DNA of 64,000 nucleotides from Candidatus Woesearchaeota archaeon (GCA_016184345.1 JACPCV010000003.1:124001-188000), one strand, 5' to 3'. Counted from the stretch's first letter, positions 8,708 to 15,688 are shown. Notes: generated by a model from the sequence alone, not told the origin. Made by a program: numbers and translations.

Positions 8708-9322
8708 TTACCCTTTTGCCACTACAGCTTCCTGCATTTTATGGCCAAGATGCTTGCATAATTCGTTGACTGTTATGTATGGCGCTTTTTTAATCCTTTC
8801 AGCGCTTGCTTCTGGGATTGTCTTGGCGTTTTCAGCCTTTACGCTTGTTGGAATTCCGATAAAGCATTGGACTCTTTCATAAGCTGCCCTTCCCTTTGGC
8901 TTTTTTCTTGGCAGCATGCCCCTTATAGTCCTTCTGACAAGCATGTCCGGCCTTCTTGGGAAATACGGGCCCTGGTTTACCTGCCCAATCTCAAATTTTG
9001 CAGCATAGCCGTCTATTGTCTGTTTCCTGTTTCCTGTTACAACCGCTTTTTCGCAGTTTATTATGCTGATTGCTTCCCCATTCAATGCCCGTTTTGCGGC
9101 TTGGGCTGCCATTCTTCCCAGTATGAGGTTTGTTGCGTCAATTACGGCAGCCTTTGAAGCTGCAGCATCCTCCCCACGTCGCAAATCGGGTTGCGCCCGA
9201 TTGCGCATTCCGCCATCGGCGGAATTGCGCTGTTGCGACGGGGCCCCGTCGACAGCTGTTGACGTGGGTTTTGCCTTTTCTTTCTTTTCCTTTTGTTCTT
9301 TTGCCGCGTTCATTTTTGTCAT
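8708..9322 (-). CDS. rpl13: Ribosomal protein uL13 with an inserted palindromic-element peptide
   Basis: Large-subunit protein uL13, 204 aa against about 140-150 for archaeal relatives. The core from about residue 58 (VIDATNLILGRMAAQAAK through PRKKPKGRAAYERV) is normal. The first 18 residues are Lys/Glu-rich, residues 19-50 are the translation of a 96-bp palindromic element (9173-9268), and a short Ala-rich linker follows. The inserted peptide, PTSTAVDGAPSQQRNSADGG and onward, is nearly identical to an insert in SufC at 36 kb. The start overlaps the rpl18e stop by 4 bases. Whether the ribosome tolerates the peptide or it is trimmed is unknown. Confidence 0.93.
   Translation of the reverse strand: MTKMNAAKEQKEKKEKAKPTSTAVDGAPSQQRNSADGGMRNRAQPDLRRGEDAAASKAAVIDATNLILGRMAAQAAKRALNGEAISIINCEKAVVTGNRKQTIDGYAAKFEIGQVNQGPYFPRRPDMLVRRTIRGMLPRKKPKGRAAYERVQCFIGIPTSVKAENAKTIPEASAERIKKAPYITVNELCKHLGHKMQEAVVAKG
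9173..9268 (-). repeat. Family A palindromic element, copy 1 (96 bp, in rpl13)
   Basis: A dense set of nested palindromes. The outer arms are CCCACGTC (9173-9180) and GACGTGGG (9261-9268). Inside are GTCGCAA/TTGCGAC (9179-9185 and 9233-9239), the hairpin ATCGGG-TTGCG-CCCGAT, the near-palindrome TTCCGCC-AT-CGGCGGAA, the perfect palindrome GACGGGGCCCCGTC (9237-9250) and the hairpin GTCGACAGCTGTTGAC. The length of 96 bp is 32 codons, so the rpl13 frame is kept. About 80% identical copy at 36292-36387 in sufC, also in frame and in the same codon phase. Confidence 0.88.
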
Positions 9323-9678
9323 CCGATTATCCTTACTGCTGTCTCTTTCACGCCGTTCTTCAGGAGGTCGTTGAACGTTATTGCCTTTGCGTTGGCTTTT
9401 GTTATCTTGTCCATTGCCTGCTGTGAGAACTTCCAGGCTGCGATTGTCACGCTTTGGCTGAGCTCTCCTGAGGCAAGCACCTTTCCTGGCACGACCACGA
9501 GCTCGCCTTTCTTTGCATACCTGCTTATTTTTGAGAGGTTGACCTCCCTTCTTTGCCTTGTTGACTTTTCAAGGTCATCGGCTATTCTTGCAAATAATGG
9601 GATGTCTTCTGCATAGGCTTTCTTTTTCAGCTCGCCTATCAGGCTCTTCAGGTTTATGTTTGTCGGTCCGGTTCTCAT
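9319..9678 (-). CDS. rpl18e: Ribosomal protein eL18
   Basis: 119-residue archaeal/eukaryotic large-subunit protein eL18 (L18e). Recognised by RTGPTNINLKSLIGELKKKA at the start and KKGELVVVPGKVLASGELSQSVTIAAW. The longer ORF upstream runs into the tRNA gene; the ATG at 9678 gives the family N-terminus. Its leader contains a degenerate Family B hairpin (9711-9757), so it may be transcribed with the tRNA and processed. Confidence 0.95.
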   Translation of the reverse strand: MRTGPTNINLKSLIGELKKKAYAEDIPLFARIADDLEKSTRQRREVNLSKISRYAKKGELVVVPGKVLASGELSQSVTIAAWKFSQQAMDKITKANAKAITFNDLLKNGVKETAVRIIG

Positions 9679-9710
9679 TTTCGGTTTTCGTTCTCTTGGT
9701 TGACCTTTGT

Positions 9711-9757
9711 CGTTTTTTGGTAAAGCTTTTTGCCCGCCGCAGCGGGGAAAAAGGTTT
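9711..9757 (-). repeat. Family B hairpin repeat, degenerate copy before rpl18e
   Basis: On the minus strand it reads as a hairpin (AAACCTTTTT ... CAAAAAGCTTT, with a G/C-rich loop of CCCCGC/GCGGGC) followed by the A-rich tail ACCAAAAAACGA. This matches the hairpin-plus-tail plan of the other copies. It lies between the tRNA-Leu 3' end and the rpl18e start. Confidence 0.5.
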
Positions 9758-9759
9758 AG

Positions 9760-9941
9760 TGCGGGGGACGTGATTCGAACACGCGCACCCACTAAGGGAC
9801 TACCCGTTTGACCCTTTTGCACGGCAAAAGGTTCAATCCAAAAACGTACGTTTTTAACGCCGTTTTTTGGTTGAGCTTTTTGGCATCAGCCAAAAAGCTC
9901 ACCTCAAGGTAGCGCATTTGACCAGGCTCTGCCACCCCCGC
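9760..9941 (-). tRNA. tRNA-Leu(GAG) with a 96-nt intron
   Basis: The acceptor stem is GCGGGGG (9941-9935) with CCCCCGC (9767-9761) and discriminator A at 9760; CCA is not encoded. The D stem is GCA/TGC, the anticodon stem CTACC/GGTAG, the loop TTGAGG plus one base with anticodon GAG, the long variable arm CCC-TTAGT-GGG as in type II tRNAs, and the T arm carries TTCGAAT. The 5' exon is 9941-9902 (40 nt) and the 3' exon 9805-9760 (46 nt). The intron, 9901-9806, sits between positions 37 and 38, the canonical archaeal site. The gene lies inside the ribosomal operon between rpoD and rpl18e. Confidence 0.88.
9806..9900. repeat. tRNA-Leu intron made of two facing Family B hairpin repeats
   Basis: In the tRNA sense the intron starts with hairpin GAGCTTTTTGGC/GCCAAAAAGCTC and tail AACCAAAAAACG (9900-9861), then a palindromic joint AAAAACGTACGTTTTT, then an inverted unit (9846-9806) whose complement reads GACCCTTTTG...CAAAAGGTTC with tail AATCCAAAAACG. 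Both match the hairpin-plus-tail plan of the dispersed Family B repeats, so nearly all of the 96-nt intron is two tail-to-tail copies. Confidence 0.65.
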
Positions 9942-9979
9942 GCTGATTCTGAGGGCATCGGGACAAGCCCGAACCAGCA

Positions 9980-10774
9980 TCACTCCTTGGCTTTGAGCAG
10001 CTGCTCAAACTCTTCCAAGTCCTGGTCGAGCGATTTGGCGGCCTGCTCAAGTATTTCCTTGCAGTCGAGCTGTCCGAAGCTCTCTATGAACATCACAAAG
10101 TCGTCTGTTTTTTCCAGGGTGACTTCGCCGTTGCTTGCTTCCTCTGCGAGCCCTGCGAGGTCTGTGGTGAGCAGCTTGTCTTCGTTAACAGTGAGCTTGC
10201 CGTTTTTTACTTCAAAGACACCAGGAGGGCATGCATCTGCCACCTTGTCCGGGTCCTTGACGTTGCCTATCTTCACTACCTGCTTGTTTTTGTACCATAC
10301 GTGGCCCGGACTCCATTTTGAGTGCTCTTTTCCCGTTCCCAGGACAGCAGTGGCCTCAGCTTCCAGTTTCTGCCCTTTGAGCAGCTTTACTATCGGGGTT
10401 TCTGGAAAGACCGGCTTTACTTTCGGGTCTTTTGATTTTATTTCTGAGGCTGTGACTATTCCCGGGCCTTCTGCTTCCAGTGTGAGCTTGACTTGGCAGC
10501 TTGCGCAGCCTTCGCCGTTGCATTTGCATTTTGACGGCAGGTTGTACGAGCCCAGGTCTGTTGTCAGCGGGAGCAGGCCGAGCCTGTGCGCTATTACCTC
10601 GTCGTAAAGGACAGAGTTGTTTTTTCTCAGCTCAACGTCCTCTATGGCCATTGTTGGCACGCTCTCCATTATTGCCCTTCTGAGGGCGTTTACGAATGCC
10701 GCGTTTGTCTTCTTCACGATTATCGTGAGTTTGTTGTTTTTCTTGTCCGCCTTTACGACTTCAATTTCAACCAT
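9980..10774 (-). CDS. rpoD: DNA-directed RNA polymerase subunit D
   Basis: 264-residue archaeal homologue of bacterial alpha and eukaryotic RPB3, which with subunit L nucleates RNA polymerase assembly. The alpha-motif region NAAFVNALRRAIMESVPTMA and the RLGLLPLTTDL segment are clear. A Cys cluster, C-x-C-x4-C-x2-C (residues 83-93), lies in the insert domain, and only one further Cys is seen in ADACPPGVF. A complete ferredoxin-type cluster as in some archaeal RpoD is therefore not evident; zinc binding is more likely. The ATG at 10774 is preferred over the GTG at 10783 because GGTGA lies 5 bases upstream of it. Confidence 0.95.
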   Translation of the reverse strand: MVEIEVVKADKKNNKLTIIVKKTNAAFVNALRRAIMESVPTMAIEDVELRKNNSVLYDEVIAHRLGLLPLTTDLGSYNLPSKCKCNGEGCASCQVKLTLEAEGPGIVTASEIKSKDPKVKPVFPETPIVKLLKGQKLEAEATAVLGTGKEHSKWSPGHVWYKNKQVVKIGNVKDPDKVADACPPGVFEVKNGKLTVNEDKLLTTDLAGLAEEASNGEVTLEKTDDFVMFIESFGQLDCKEILEQAAKSLDQDLEEFEQLLKAKE

Positions 10775-10784
10775 TTGGTTCACC

Positions 10785-11183
10785 TTATACCCTTCTGCCC
10801 CTCTTGCCGCCTTTCTTTCTGCAGCTGTCGTGAGGCAGTGGCGTTACATCCTCTATTGTGCCTATTCTCAGCCCCATCCTTGACAGCGCCCTTACGGCTG
10901 CCTGCGCTCCCGGACCTGGCGTGTTTGGGCCGTTGTGGCCGCCTGGCGCTTTTATCTTGACGTGTATGCCTGTGATTCCTTTTTCAATCGCCTGCTCGGC
11001 TGCTCTTTTTGCGGCTGCCATGGCTGCTGTCGGCGAGCCTTCAAGCCTGTCTGCCTTGACTACCATGCCTCCTGTTGCCTTGCCGAGTGTTTCTGTTCCT
11101 GTTACGTCAGTGATGTGGATTATTGTGTTGTTGTATGAGGAAAATATGTGTGCTATTCCCCACCTGGTTTTTTCCCTTTCCAT
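10785..11183 (-). CDS. rps11: Ribosomal protein uS11
   Basis: 132-residue small-subunit platform protein. It has the diagnostic [18 protein letters not shown], the [16 protein letters not shown] segment and the C-terminal [21 protein letters not shown]. It lies between rps4 (1 base away) and rpoD in the conserved archaeal order. Confidence 0.97.
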   Translation of the reverse strand: MEREKTRWGIAHIFSSYNNTIIHITDVTGTETLGKATGGMVVKADRLEGSPTAAMAAAKRAAEQAIEKGITGIHVKIKAPGGHNGPNTPGPGAQAAVRALSRMGLRIGTIEDVTPLPHDSCRKKGGKRGRRV

Positions 11184-11184
11184 T

Positions 11185-11778
11185 TTATGCCTTTACCTCG
11201 GTTCCTGCTTTTTCTTTATCCTCTTTACTGTCAGTAGCTACTGTGTCTGTCGGTGTTTCCGGCTTTTTCTGCGCCCTTTCCGGGTGCATCTCGCTTGCGA
11301 TTGCCGACTCCGGGCTGAACGTGACTGCTTCTTCCTCTTCTTTCCTTACGAGGTAGGAAGGCACGCCGATTTTTTTGCCGCTGACGTTTATGTGCTCGTG
11401 GACTATGAATTGCCTTGCCTGGCCTATTGACCTCGCCAGCTTCCTGTTATGGACTACTGTCTGCAGCCTCCTGTCCAGCACGTTTTTGATTGTGAGGCCG
11501 AGCACTGTGTCAAGGTCTGCTGTTTCTGTGGTTAGCCCGAGCGACTTGAGCCTTGTCAGGAGCTGCTGCTTTTCCAGCTCTGCCTGCTTGCCCCTTGTTG
11601 CAATCAGCTTCTTTGCCTGTGCCTTGAACCTTCTCAGGAGTGATTCGGCTTTCCATATTTCCCTCTTGTTTTTGAGGCCGTAGTCCTTGAGGAGCTTCTT
11701 CTCTTCATCTATCCTTGTGTCATCCCAGGGCTTGAACGGCCTGGCGAAGCTTTTGTCGAACCTTCTTGTGTCTCCCAT
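11185..11778 (-). CDS. rps4: Ribosomal protein uS4
   Basis: 197-residue primary 16S rRNA-binding protein. The N-terminal [20 protein letters not shown] and the S4 RNA-binding domain ([20 protein letters not shown], then [21 protein letters not shown]) are typical of archaeal S4. About 35 residues beyond the usual end form a Lys/Glu/Ala/Thr-rich low-complexity tail (after [14 protein letters not shown]). Same operon, 22 bases after rps13. Confidence 0.96.
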   Translation of the reverse strand: MGDTRRFDKSFARPFKPWDDTRIDEEKKLLKDYGLKNKREIWKAESLLRRFKAQAKKLIATRGKQAELEKQQLLTRLKSLGLTTETADLDTVLGLTIKNVLDRRLQTVVHNRKLARSIGQARQFIVHEHINVSGKKIGVPSYLVRKEEEEAVTFSPESAIASEMHPERAQKKPETPTDTVATDSKEDKEKAGTEVKA

Positions 11779-11800
11779 TTTGCGTTCCCTTAATTGTCAG

Positions 11801-12316
11801 CTACTTATCTTTCTTTTCCTTGCCCTTCTCTTCCTTTGCGGGTGCTGCTGCCGGCGCAGCTTCCTTCTTCTTGACCACGCCGATTACCTTTCCTTTGTTC
11901 CTTCTGAAGTTTGACCTGGTCCTCTGGCCCCTTACTGGTGCTCCCATCGTGTGCCTTACTCCCTTGTAGCTTCTTATCTGCTTCATGAACCGTATGTCGC
12001 TTTCCTGAGCAAATGTGAGGTTTGTCCCTATGAGGTGCTTGTCTGTGCCGTCTTCTAGGTCCTTCCTCCTGTTGAGCATCCACACCGGCACTGTTTTGCT
12101 TGCTGTTGTGATTGCCTCGTCAATTCTCTTGACTTCTTCAGGCGCGAGGTTTCCGGCTTTCTTGGAGCCGTCTATCTTTGCTAGCTGGCATACCGCGCTT
12201 GCGAATGAGAACCCTACGCCTTTTATCTTCCGGATAGCATCACCTATCCTCCTGTTGCCGTCAAGGTCAGTGTTGGCTATCCTTACAATGTGCCTGAACT
12301 GCTGCTCCTGCTCCAT
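11801..12316 (-). CDS. rps13: Ribosomal protein uS13
   Basis: 171-residue small-subunit head protein, first gene of the cluster. It starts FRHIVRIANTDLDGNRRIGD and has the C-terminal SYKGVRHTMGAPVRGQRTRSNFRRNKG typical of archaeal S13, then an Ala/Lys/Glu tail of about 25 residues. Its 5' end is duplicated: a second copy of the first codons lies upstream at 12399, separated by a Family B repeat (12329-12362). The start at 12316 is the one that continues into the full protein. The leader from the TATA box near 12530-12537 would be about 190 nt. Confidence 0.95.
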   Translation of the reverse strand: MEQEQQFRHIVRIANTDLDGNRRIGDAIRKIKGVGFSFASAVCQLAKIDGSKKAGNLAPEEVKRIDEAITTASKTVPVWMLNRRKDLEDGTDKHLIGTNLTFAQESDIRFMKQIRSYKGVRHTMGAPVRGQRTRSNFRRNKGKVIGVVKKKEAAPAAAPAKEEKGKEKKDK

Positions 12317-12328
12317 TTTCGTTTATCT

Positions 12329-12362
12329 CGTTTTTGATCAACCTTTTCCTAAAAAGGTTGAA
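12329..12362 (-). repeat. Family B hairpin repeat inserted in the rps13 start
   Basis: On the minus strand: hairpin AACCTTTTTAGGAAAAGGTT followed by the tail GATCAAAAACGA. It is flanked by imperfect direct copies of the first codons of rps13 (12286-12316 and 12361-12399), both coding for MEQEQ...QFRHI. That suggests an insertion with target duplication. Confidence 0.75.
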
Positions 12363-12399
12363 TGTGCCTGAACTGTGCCTGTGTTTGTTCCTGTTCCAT
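12349..12399 (-). pseudogene. Duplicated 5' fragment of rps13 (16-codon upstream ORF)
   Basis: The ATG at 12399 opens the frame MEQEQTQAQFRHIQPF and ends at a TAG inside the Family B hairpin. It copies the real rps13 start (MEQEQQFRHIV) with two extra residues. It looks like the original start, now cut off by the repeat, and may be translated as a leader peptide in the rps13 operon mRNA. Confidence 0.65.
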
Positions 12400-12440
12400 T
12401 TTGCCGTTATCGCCGCAATTTATCTGAGAAGAAACTGTTT

Positions 12441-12470
12441 TCTTGATTGACCTTCTTTCTAAGAAGGTCA
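12441..12470 (-). repeat. Family B hairpin repeat, variant in the rps13 leader
   Basis: Minus strand: hairpin TGACCTTCTTAGAAAGAAGGTCA followed by ATCAAGA. The stem has changed on both arms together (CCTTCTT with AAGAAGG instead of CCTTTTT with AAAAAGG), which indicates that pairing is kept. It lies 41 bases upstream of the other copy in the same leader. Confidence 0.6.
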
Positions 12471-12527
12471 CACCCTCAATCGCTCTTCCCAGAACTCGGG
12501 CGGATAAGAGGAGAAACTAGGGGGTGG

Positions 12528-12538
12528 TATTTAAAGGT
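12528..12538 (-). promoter_or_regulatory. TATA box of the rps13 ribosomal operon
   Basis: CTTTAAATACC on the minus strand, overlapping the stop codon of the primase gene on the same strand. Transcription would start near 12505, giving a leader of about 190 nt with two Family B hairpins and the duplicated rps13 start. Confidence 0.45.
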
Positions 12539-13964
12539 TACTGTGGCCGCTTGGCACTTCATTATCTTCATCGCTGCCCTTCGCTTTCTTCTTCCCTACT
12601 GGTTTCTGGCTCTCCGCTATCCTCATTGCCTTCCTGTAAATGTATTTTGCCTCTGCAACAGGGTTCTTGCAGTTGCCGCATTCTGCCGTGCATTCTATGC
12701 CCAGCTCCTTGTAGTATGCGGCGTTGCTGCAGTTTGGCGGCAGCGCTTTTTTTGCCTGCTGCTTATGGTAGTTTAGGTGCGAGGATATGTACAGGTGCGG
12801 CAGAGGCTCCCTGTTTTTCTGGTTCCATTCCTTGATAAGCGTTTCAATCTCCTTGCTGCTGTAGTTGCAGCTGTTCAGGAAGTTAACCAGCACGAACAGT
12901 GCCCGCTTTCTCCCGTCAGGAACTCCTTCCAGCATTTTTTTAATGCACGCGGGGAAGTATTGAGAGGGTATCTTGCCAATTTCAGAATCCAGCTCATCAT
13001 AATTTGCAGCGGCTTTGGCGCTTTCTTCCACTTTGATTTTTGGGTGGAAGTCGTAGGCCTCAACGAACAGGCTTAGCGCTTCATCTGTGCGGGTTGTTGT
13101 TCTTTCCATGAAAGGAATCTGGAACGGTATCACTTTTTCAGGCAAAGCCGTTTCCCTTGAGAAGTCCGGTATTTTTGAAATATCCACAGGAATTGATGCC
13201 AGCCCTGACTTTTCGTGGAGGGAATATGGCATTCTATACATGTGCCTTGATGAAATGAGGATTGTGTCTATGACTAGGAAGGGCTCGGCATTGAATTCAA
13301 TCCTGCGCTCACTTTCCATCCCTCCTTTGACCTGCTCCACATAGGCAAATTCCTTCTTGTCTTTGCCTGTTTTGGCGGCAATGGCGTTATAGTCCCCCTT
13401 TTCCAGCTTCAATATCTGCTCTCCAAGTTTTTTCTTGATTCTTTCCTTTAGGTAGAGTGCTATCCTTTTTGCCGCCTCAGGAAATTCGCTTCTCATTTCC
13501 TTCCCATTCACTTCTTTGGGAAGCGCCTCATATGGCACTGCAATATGGAATCCCTTGTTCCCTGAGAATTTGGCTGTAACTGAGCGTATTCCATGCCATT
13601 GCAGTTCCTTCACAATAAGGTCTGCCGCGATTTTCGAATATTCAAGCCTTGTAGCGTCATCCCTGGCATCAGTGTCAATGTCAAGTATAAGGTCCCATCC
13701 TTTCCTTAGCTTGTCAAGCTCTTTCCTGTCCATCTGTGGCACTAGCAGCATCGGGTTTGTCCACAGCTCCTCAGAGCAGTGGAATGAGGTTGCGCCCTGC
13801 TTTGCAAGCTCAAGCACGTCATTGGGGTAAGTCAGCGTGTCCGGCCTTTTCCCAAACCTTTCGTTGAACCTTGCAGCGGCTTCCTTGTCCCGTCCATGTT
13901 CAACAATCGCTTTCTGCACGTCTTCCCTTTTGTAATACTTCAGCGATGTGCTCAGGTGTATCAT
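12531..13964 (-). CDS. priS: DNA primase, small subunit fused to a large-subunit C-terminal domain
   Basis: 477 aa against roughly 330-400 for ordinary archaeal PriS. The catalytic part has the metal-binding DID of LILDIDTDA (Asp95, Asp97) and SGNKGFH (134-140), the archaeo-eukaryotic primase hallmarks. From about residue 325 the sequence resembles the iron-sulfur C-terminal domain of PriL: FPACIKKMLEGVPDGRKRALF, a helical stretch, PPNCSNA and GIECTAECGNC, giving enough cysteines for a [4Fe-4S] cluster. A single-chain primase is known from Nanoarchaeum equitans. The ATG at 13964 lies about 28 bases from TTTAAATAA (13989-13998), so the mRNA is probably leaderless. The last 30 residues are low complexity. 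Confidence 0.88.
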   Translation of the reverse strand: MIHLSTSLKYYKREDVQKAIVEHGRDKEAAARFNERFGKRPDTLTYPNDVLELAKQGATSFHCSEELWTNPMLLVPQMDRKELDKLRKGWDLILDIDTDARDDATRLEYSKIAADLIVKELQWHGIRSVTAKFSGNKGFHIAVPYEALPKEVNGKEMRSEFPEAAKRIALYLKERIKKKLGEQILKLEKGDYNAIAAKTGKDKKEFAYVEQVKGGMESERRIEFNAEPFLVIDTILISSRHMYRMPYSLHEKSGLASIPVDISKIPDFSRETALPEKVIPFQIPFMERTTTRTDEALSLFVEAYDFHPKIKVEESAKAAANYDELDSEIGKIPSQYFPACIKKMLEGVPDGRKRALFVLVNFLNSCNYSSKEIETLIKEWNQKNREPLPHLYISSHLNYHKQQAKKALPPNCSNAAYYKELGIECTAECGNCKNPVAEAKYIYRKAMRIAESQKPVGKKKAKGSDEDNEVPSGHSNL

Positions 13965-14018
13965 TATGCGAGGGGTGGCTCTTTTTCGTTTAAATAACTT
14001 CTTAGCAAATGTATTTAT

Positions 14019-14106
14019 AGGAGAGGAACTAGATTTTCGGAATGATACGTTCCTCTCCTATATGCATCGGAGCGACTATTCGTATCCGATTATTAAGCTC
14101 CGATGC
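14019..14106. promoter_or_regulatory. Two tandem inverted repeats around the Toprim gene start
   Basis: First inverted repeat: AGGAGAGGAAC (14019-14029) and GTTCCTCTCCT (14049-14059), 11 bp perfect. Second: GCATCGGAGC (14064-14073) and GCTCCGATGC (14097-14106), 10 bp perfect. The ATG at 14062 lies between them, with a TATA box (TATTTATA, 14012-14019) just before. In RNA the first would hide the region upstream of the ATG and the second the first codons. Confidence 0.6.
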
Positions 14107-14427
14107 TATAACTCAGAAACTGCCGTAATTGTTGAAGGCAAGAAGGACAAGTCTGCGCTTGAGAATCTTGGTGTTGGCAGCAGCTGCATAATTGTCCTTA
14201 ACAAGAAGCCGCTTTTTGCAGTTGCCGAGCAACTGGCAGCCAATTACAAATCAGCTGTTATCCTTACTGACCTTGACGCAGAAGGCAAAAAACTGTATGG
14301 AAAGATGAACACCCTCCTGCAGCAGCTCGGAGTAAAAATTGACAATAGGCTGAGGAATTTCCTTTTCAAAAGCACAAGATTAAGGCAGATCGAAGGGATC
14401 GGTCGTTTGCTTAATGAGTCGGCTTAG
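14062..14427 (+). CDS. Small Toprim-domain protein
   Basis: 121-residue protein consisting mainly of a Toprim fold: the catalytic Glu is in AVIVEGKKDKSALENLG and the DxD pair in VILTDLDAEGKKL. Stand-alone archaeal Toprim proteins of this size resemble RNase M5 and primase Toprim domains; nicking, ligating or rRNA-processing activity is possible but not shown. The ATG at 14062 follows a TATA box; the longer ORF begins upstream of that TATA box and overlaps the primase gene. The 3' end overlaps the convergent zinc-ribbon gene by 17 bases. Confidence 0.72.
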   Translation: MHRSDYSYPIIKLRCYNSETAVIVEGKKDKSALENLGVGSSCIIVLNKKPLFAVAEQLAANYKSAVILTDLDAEGKKLYGKMNTLLQQLGVKIDNRLRNFLFKSTRLRQIEGIGRLLNESA

Positions 14428-14593
14428 AATGTTTTGCGTGGTTAATGCTGCATTCAATGCAGTATCTGATGTCAGTTCTCTCTTCACTGTAAATGACCCA
14501 GCTTAGCCATGCCTTGCAGTTATCGCAGAAAGCCCTCTTATTGTGAACCCTTATTAATGTGAGCAGCGAGCCGCATTTGTCGCATTTTAGCAT
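14411..14593 (-). CDS. Small double zinc-ribbon protein
   Basis: 60-residue protein with CDKC (residues 4-7), CDNC (about 23-26) and a further CIEC: knuckles typical of a zinc ribbon. The ribosome site GAGGGG lies 4 bases before the ATG. A shorter paralogue, 37 aa, is encoded immediately upstream on the same strand (14682-14795). The pair shares MLKCDKC.SLLTL.RVH. Function unknown; nucleic-acid binding is the usual role of such ribbons. Confidence 0.6.
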   Translation of the reverse strand: MLKCDKCGSLLTLIRVHNKRAFCDNCKAWLSWVIYSEERTDIRYCIECSINHAKHSKPTH

Positions 14594-14681
14594 TTTCCCC
14601 TCTTTTTAACAGTACTGACGCTTTTCTCGTCTTAAGGCTTCTGATTTGGAATTTTAGAAATGGTAGAAACAACTGCCTGGC

Positions 14682-14795
14682 TCATTTAACAAGCACAGCC
14701 CACGCCAGCCAGGACTTGCATGTGTCGCAGTACGCTTTGTTCTTATGGACTCTCACCAGCGTAAGGAGGCTGTTACATTTGTCGCATTTCAACAT
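14682..14795 (-). CDS. Tiny zinc-ribbon protein, paralogue of the downstream gene
   Basis: 37 codons: begins MLKCDKCNSLLTLVRVHKNK and continues AYCDTCKSW, with two C-x2-C knuckles. It is clearly a copy of the 14411-14593 product (same spacing and core) but ends soon after the second knuckle. TTTAAA at 14823-14828 lies about 28 bases before the ATG, fitting a leaderless transcript. Tandem duplication kept in frame suggests that it is real. Confidence 0.6.
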   Translation of the reverse strand: MLKCDKCNSLLTLVRVHKNKAYCDTCKSWLAWAVLVK

Positions 14796-14877
14796 TTACG
14801 GATTTGTGCGACAAGCAGCATGTTTAAATCGTTATTGTAATTGTGGTGAATATTTCCTGAGAACTATTTTCACCGGC

Positions 14878-15468
14878 TTACGCCGTTGCAGCTTCCATCT
14901 CTCTGATTCTTTCCCTGAGGACGTCAATGGTCCTCGTGTTGTCTTCCTGTGCAAGGAGTTGCCCGCATTCCTCGCACCTGAATCTCTGCTGCTCTGCCCT
15001 TGCAAAGTCAGCCCTTGTGCACGCAGCAGGGCATATGAAGAAGCAGTTGGCGTTGCTTGTTTCAGCATCCAGCCTTTCCCTGAACCTTTGGAGCTTTTCC
15101 TGGTGCAGCTTTGCAAAAAGCTCCTCCACCATTGCCTTGTTGAATGTCCAGTAGCTTACGTAAATCCCTTTCTTGTTGTCCTTTACCCGCTTGTAGTCTG
15201 CAAGGTTGCTGCTGTGCAGCTTGTAAAGCAGGTTTCTCACATGTTGTATGTCAAGCCTGGCGCTTTTTACTATCCTGAATTCAGAGACATTCCTTCCGCT
15301 GGTCATTATCTTGATGAGTTTGATTGCGTCCTCGCCTGCCGCTGCCCTTATTACTTCTGCCATTTTGGCATTAAGGGGCTTCACAAGCCGTGATTTGGAG
15401 CTTCCGGCTGGCCTGGCAGAACTTTGCCTGTAGCCATTCCCCTGCCTGTTCCTTGTTCCTATCTTCAT
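14878..15468 (-). CDS. tfe: Transcription initiation factor TFE (alpha)
   Basis: 196-residue homologue of the N-terminal half of TFIIE-alpha, which helps open the promoter together with TBP and TFB. The winged helix (about residues 35-120: AEVIRAAAGEDAIKLIKIM, then FRIVKSARLDIQHVRNLLYKL and YWTFNKAMVEELF) is followed by a zinc ribbon with CPAAC and CEECGQLL. The start is set at the ATG 15468: a strong TATA (TATATATAC, about 15510-15522) lies about 46 bases upstream and would give a 20-nt leader. The first 35 residues are a Gly/Ser/Arg-rich extension not usual in the family. Confidence 0.86.
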   Translation of the reverse strand: MKIGTRNRQGNGYRQSSARPAGSSKSRLVKPLNAKMAEVIRAAAGEDAIKLIKIMTSGRNVSEFRIVKSARLDIQHVRNLLYKLHSSNLADYKRVKDNKKGIYVSYWTFNKAMVEELFAKLHQEKLQRFRERLDAETSNANCFFICPAACTRADFARAEQQRFRCEECGQLLAQEDNTRTIDVLRERIREMEAATA

Positions 15469-15688
15469 ACCCCAATCAACCCTGTTTTTCCCTTTTGAAG
15501 AAATTTGTATATATACTTTACTTATTCTTGAAAACATACTTTCCATTAGCACGTTTGTAGCAGCTACAACTACCCCTTCTTATGTTCGTATAACCTGCTC
15601 AAAAGGTCTTGTCATTCTTTCTCTGTTCACCACCTGCCTGCCGCTTGAGGCACATGCTCAAAGGTTAAGAAATCTGAAATTTTAAGTT

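Noticed and set aside
12329..12470. Family B hairpins as transcription terminators only
   Set aside because: Copies lie within 5' leaders, inside a tRNA intron and inside a coding sequence, and two have copied gene starts on both sides, which terminators would not explain.
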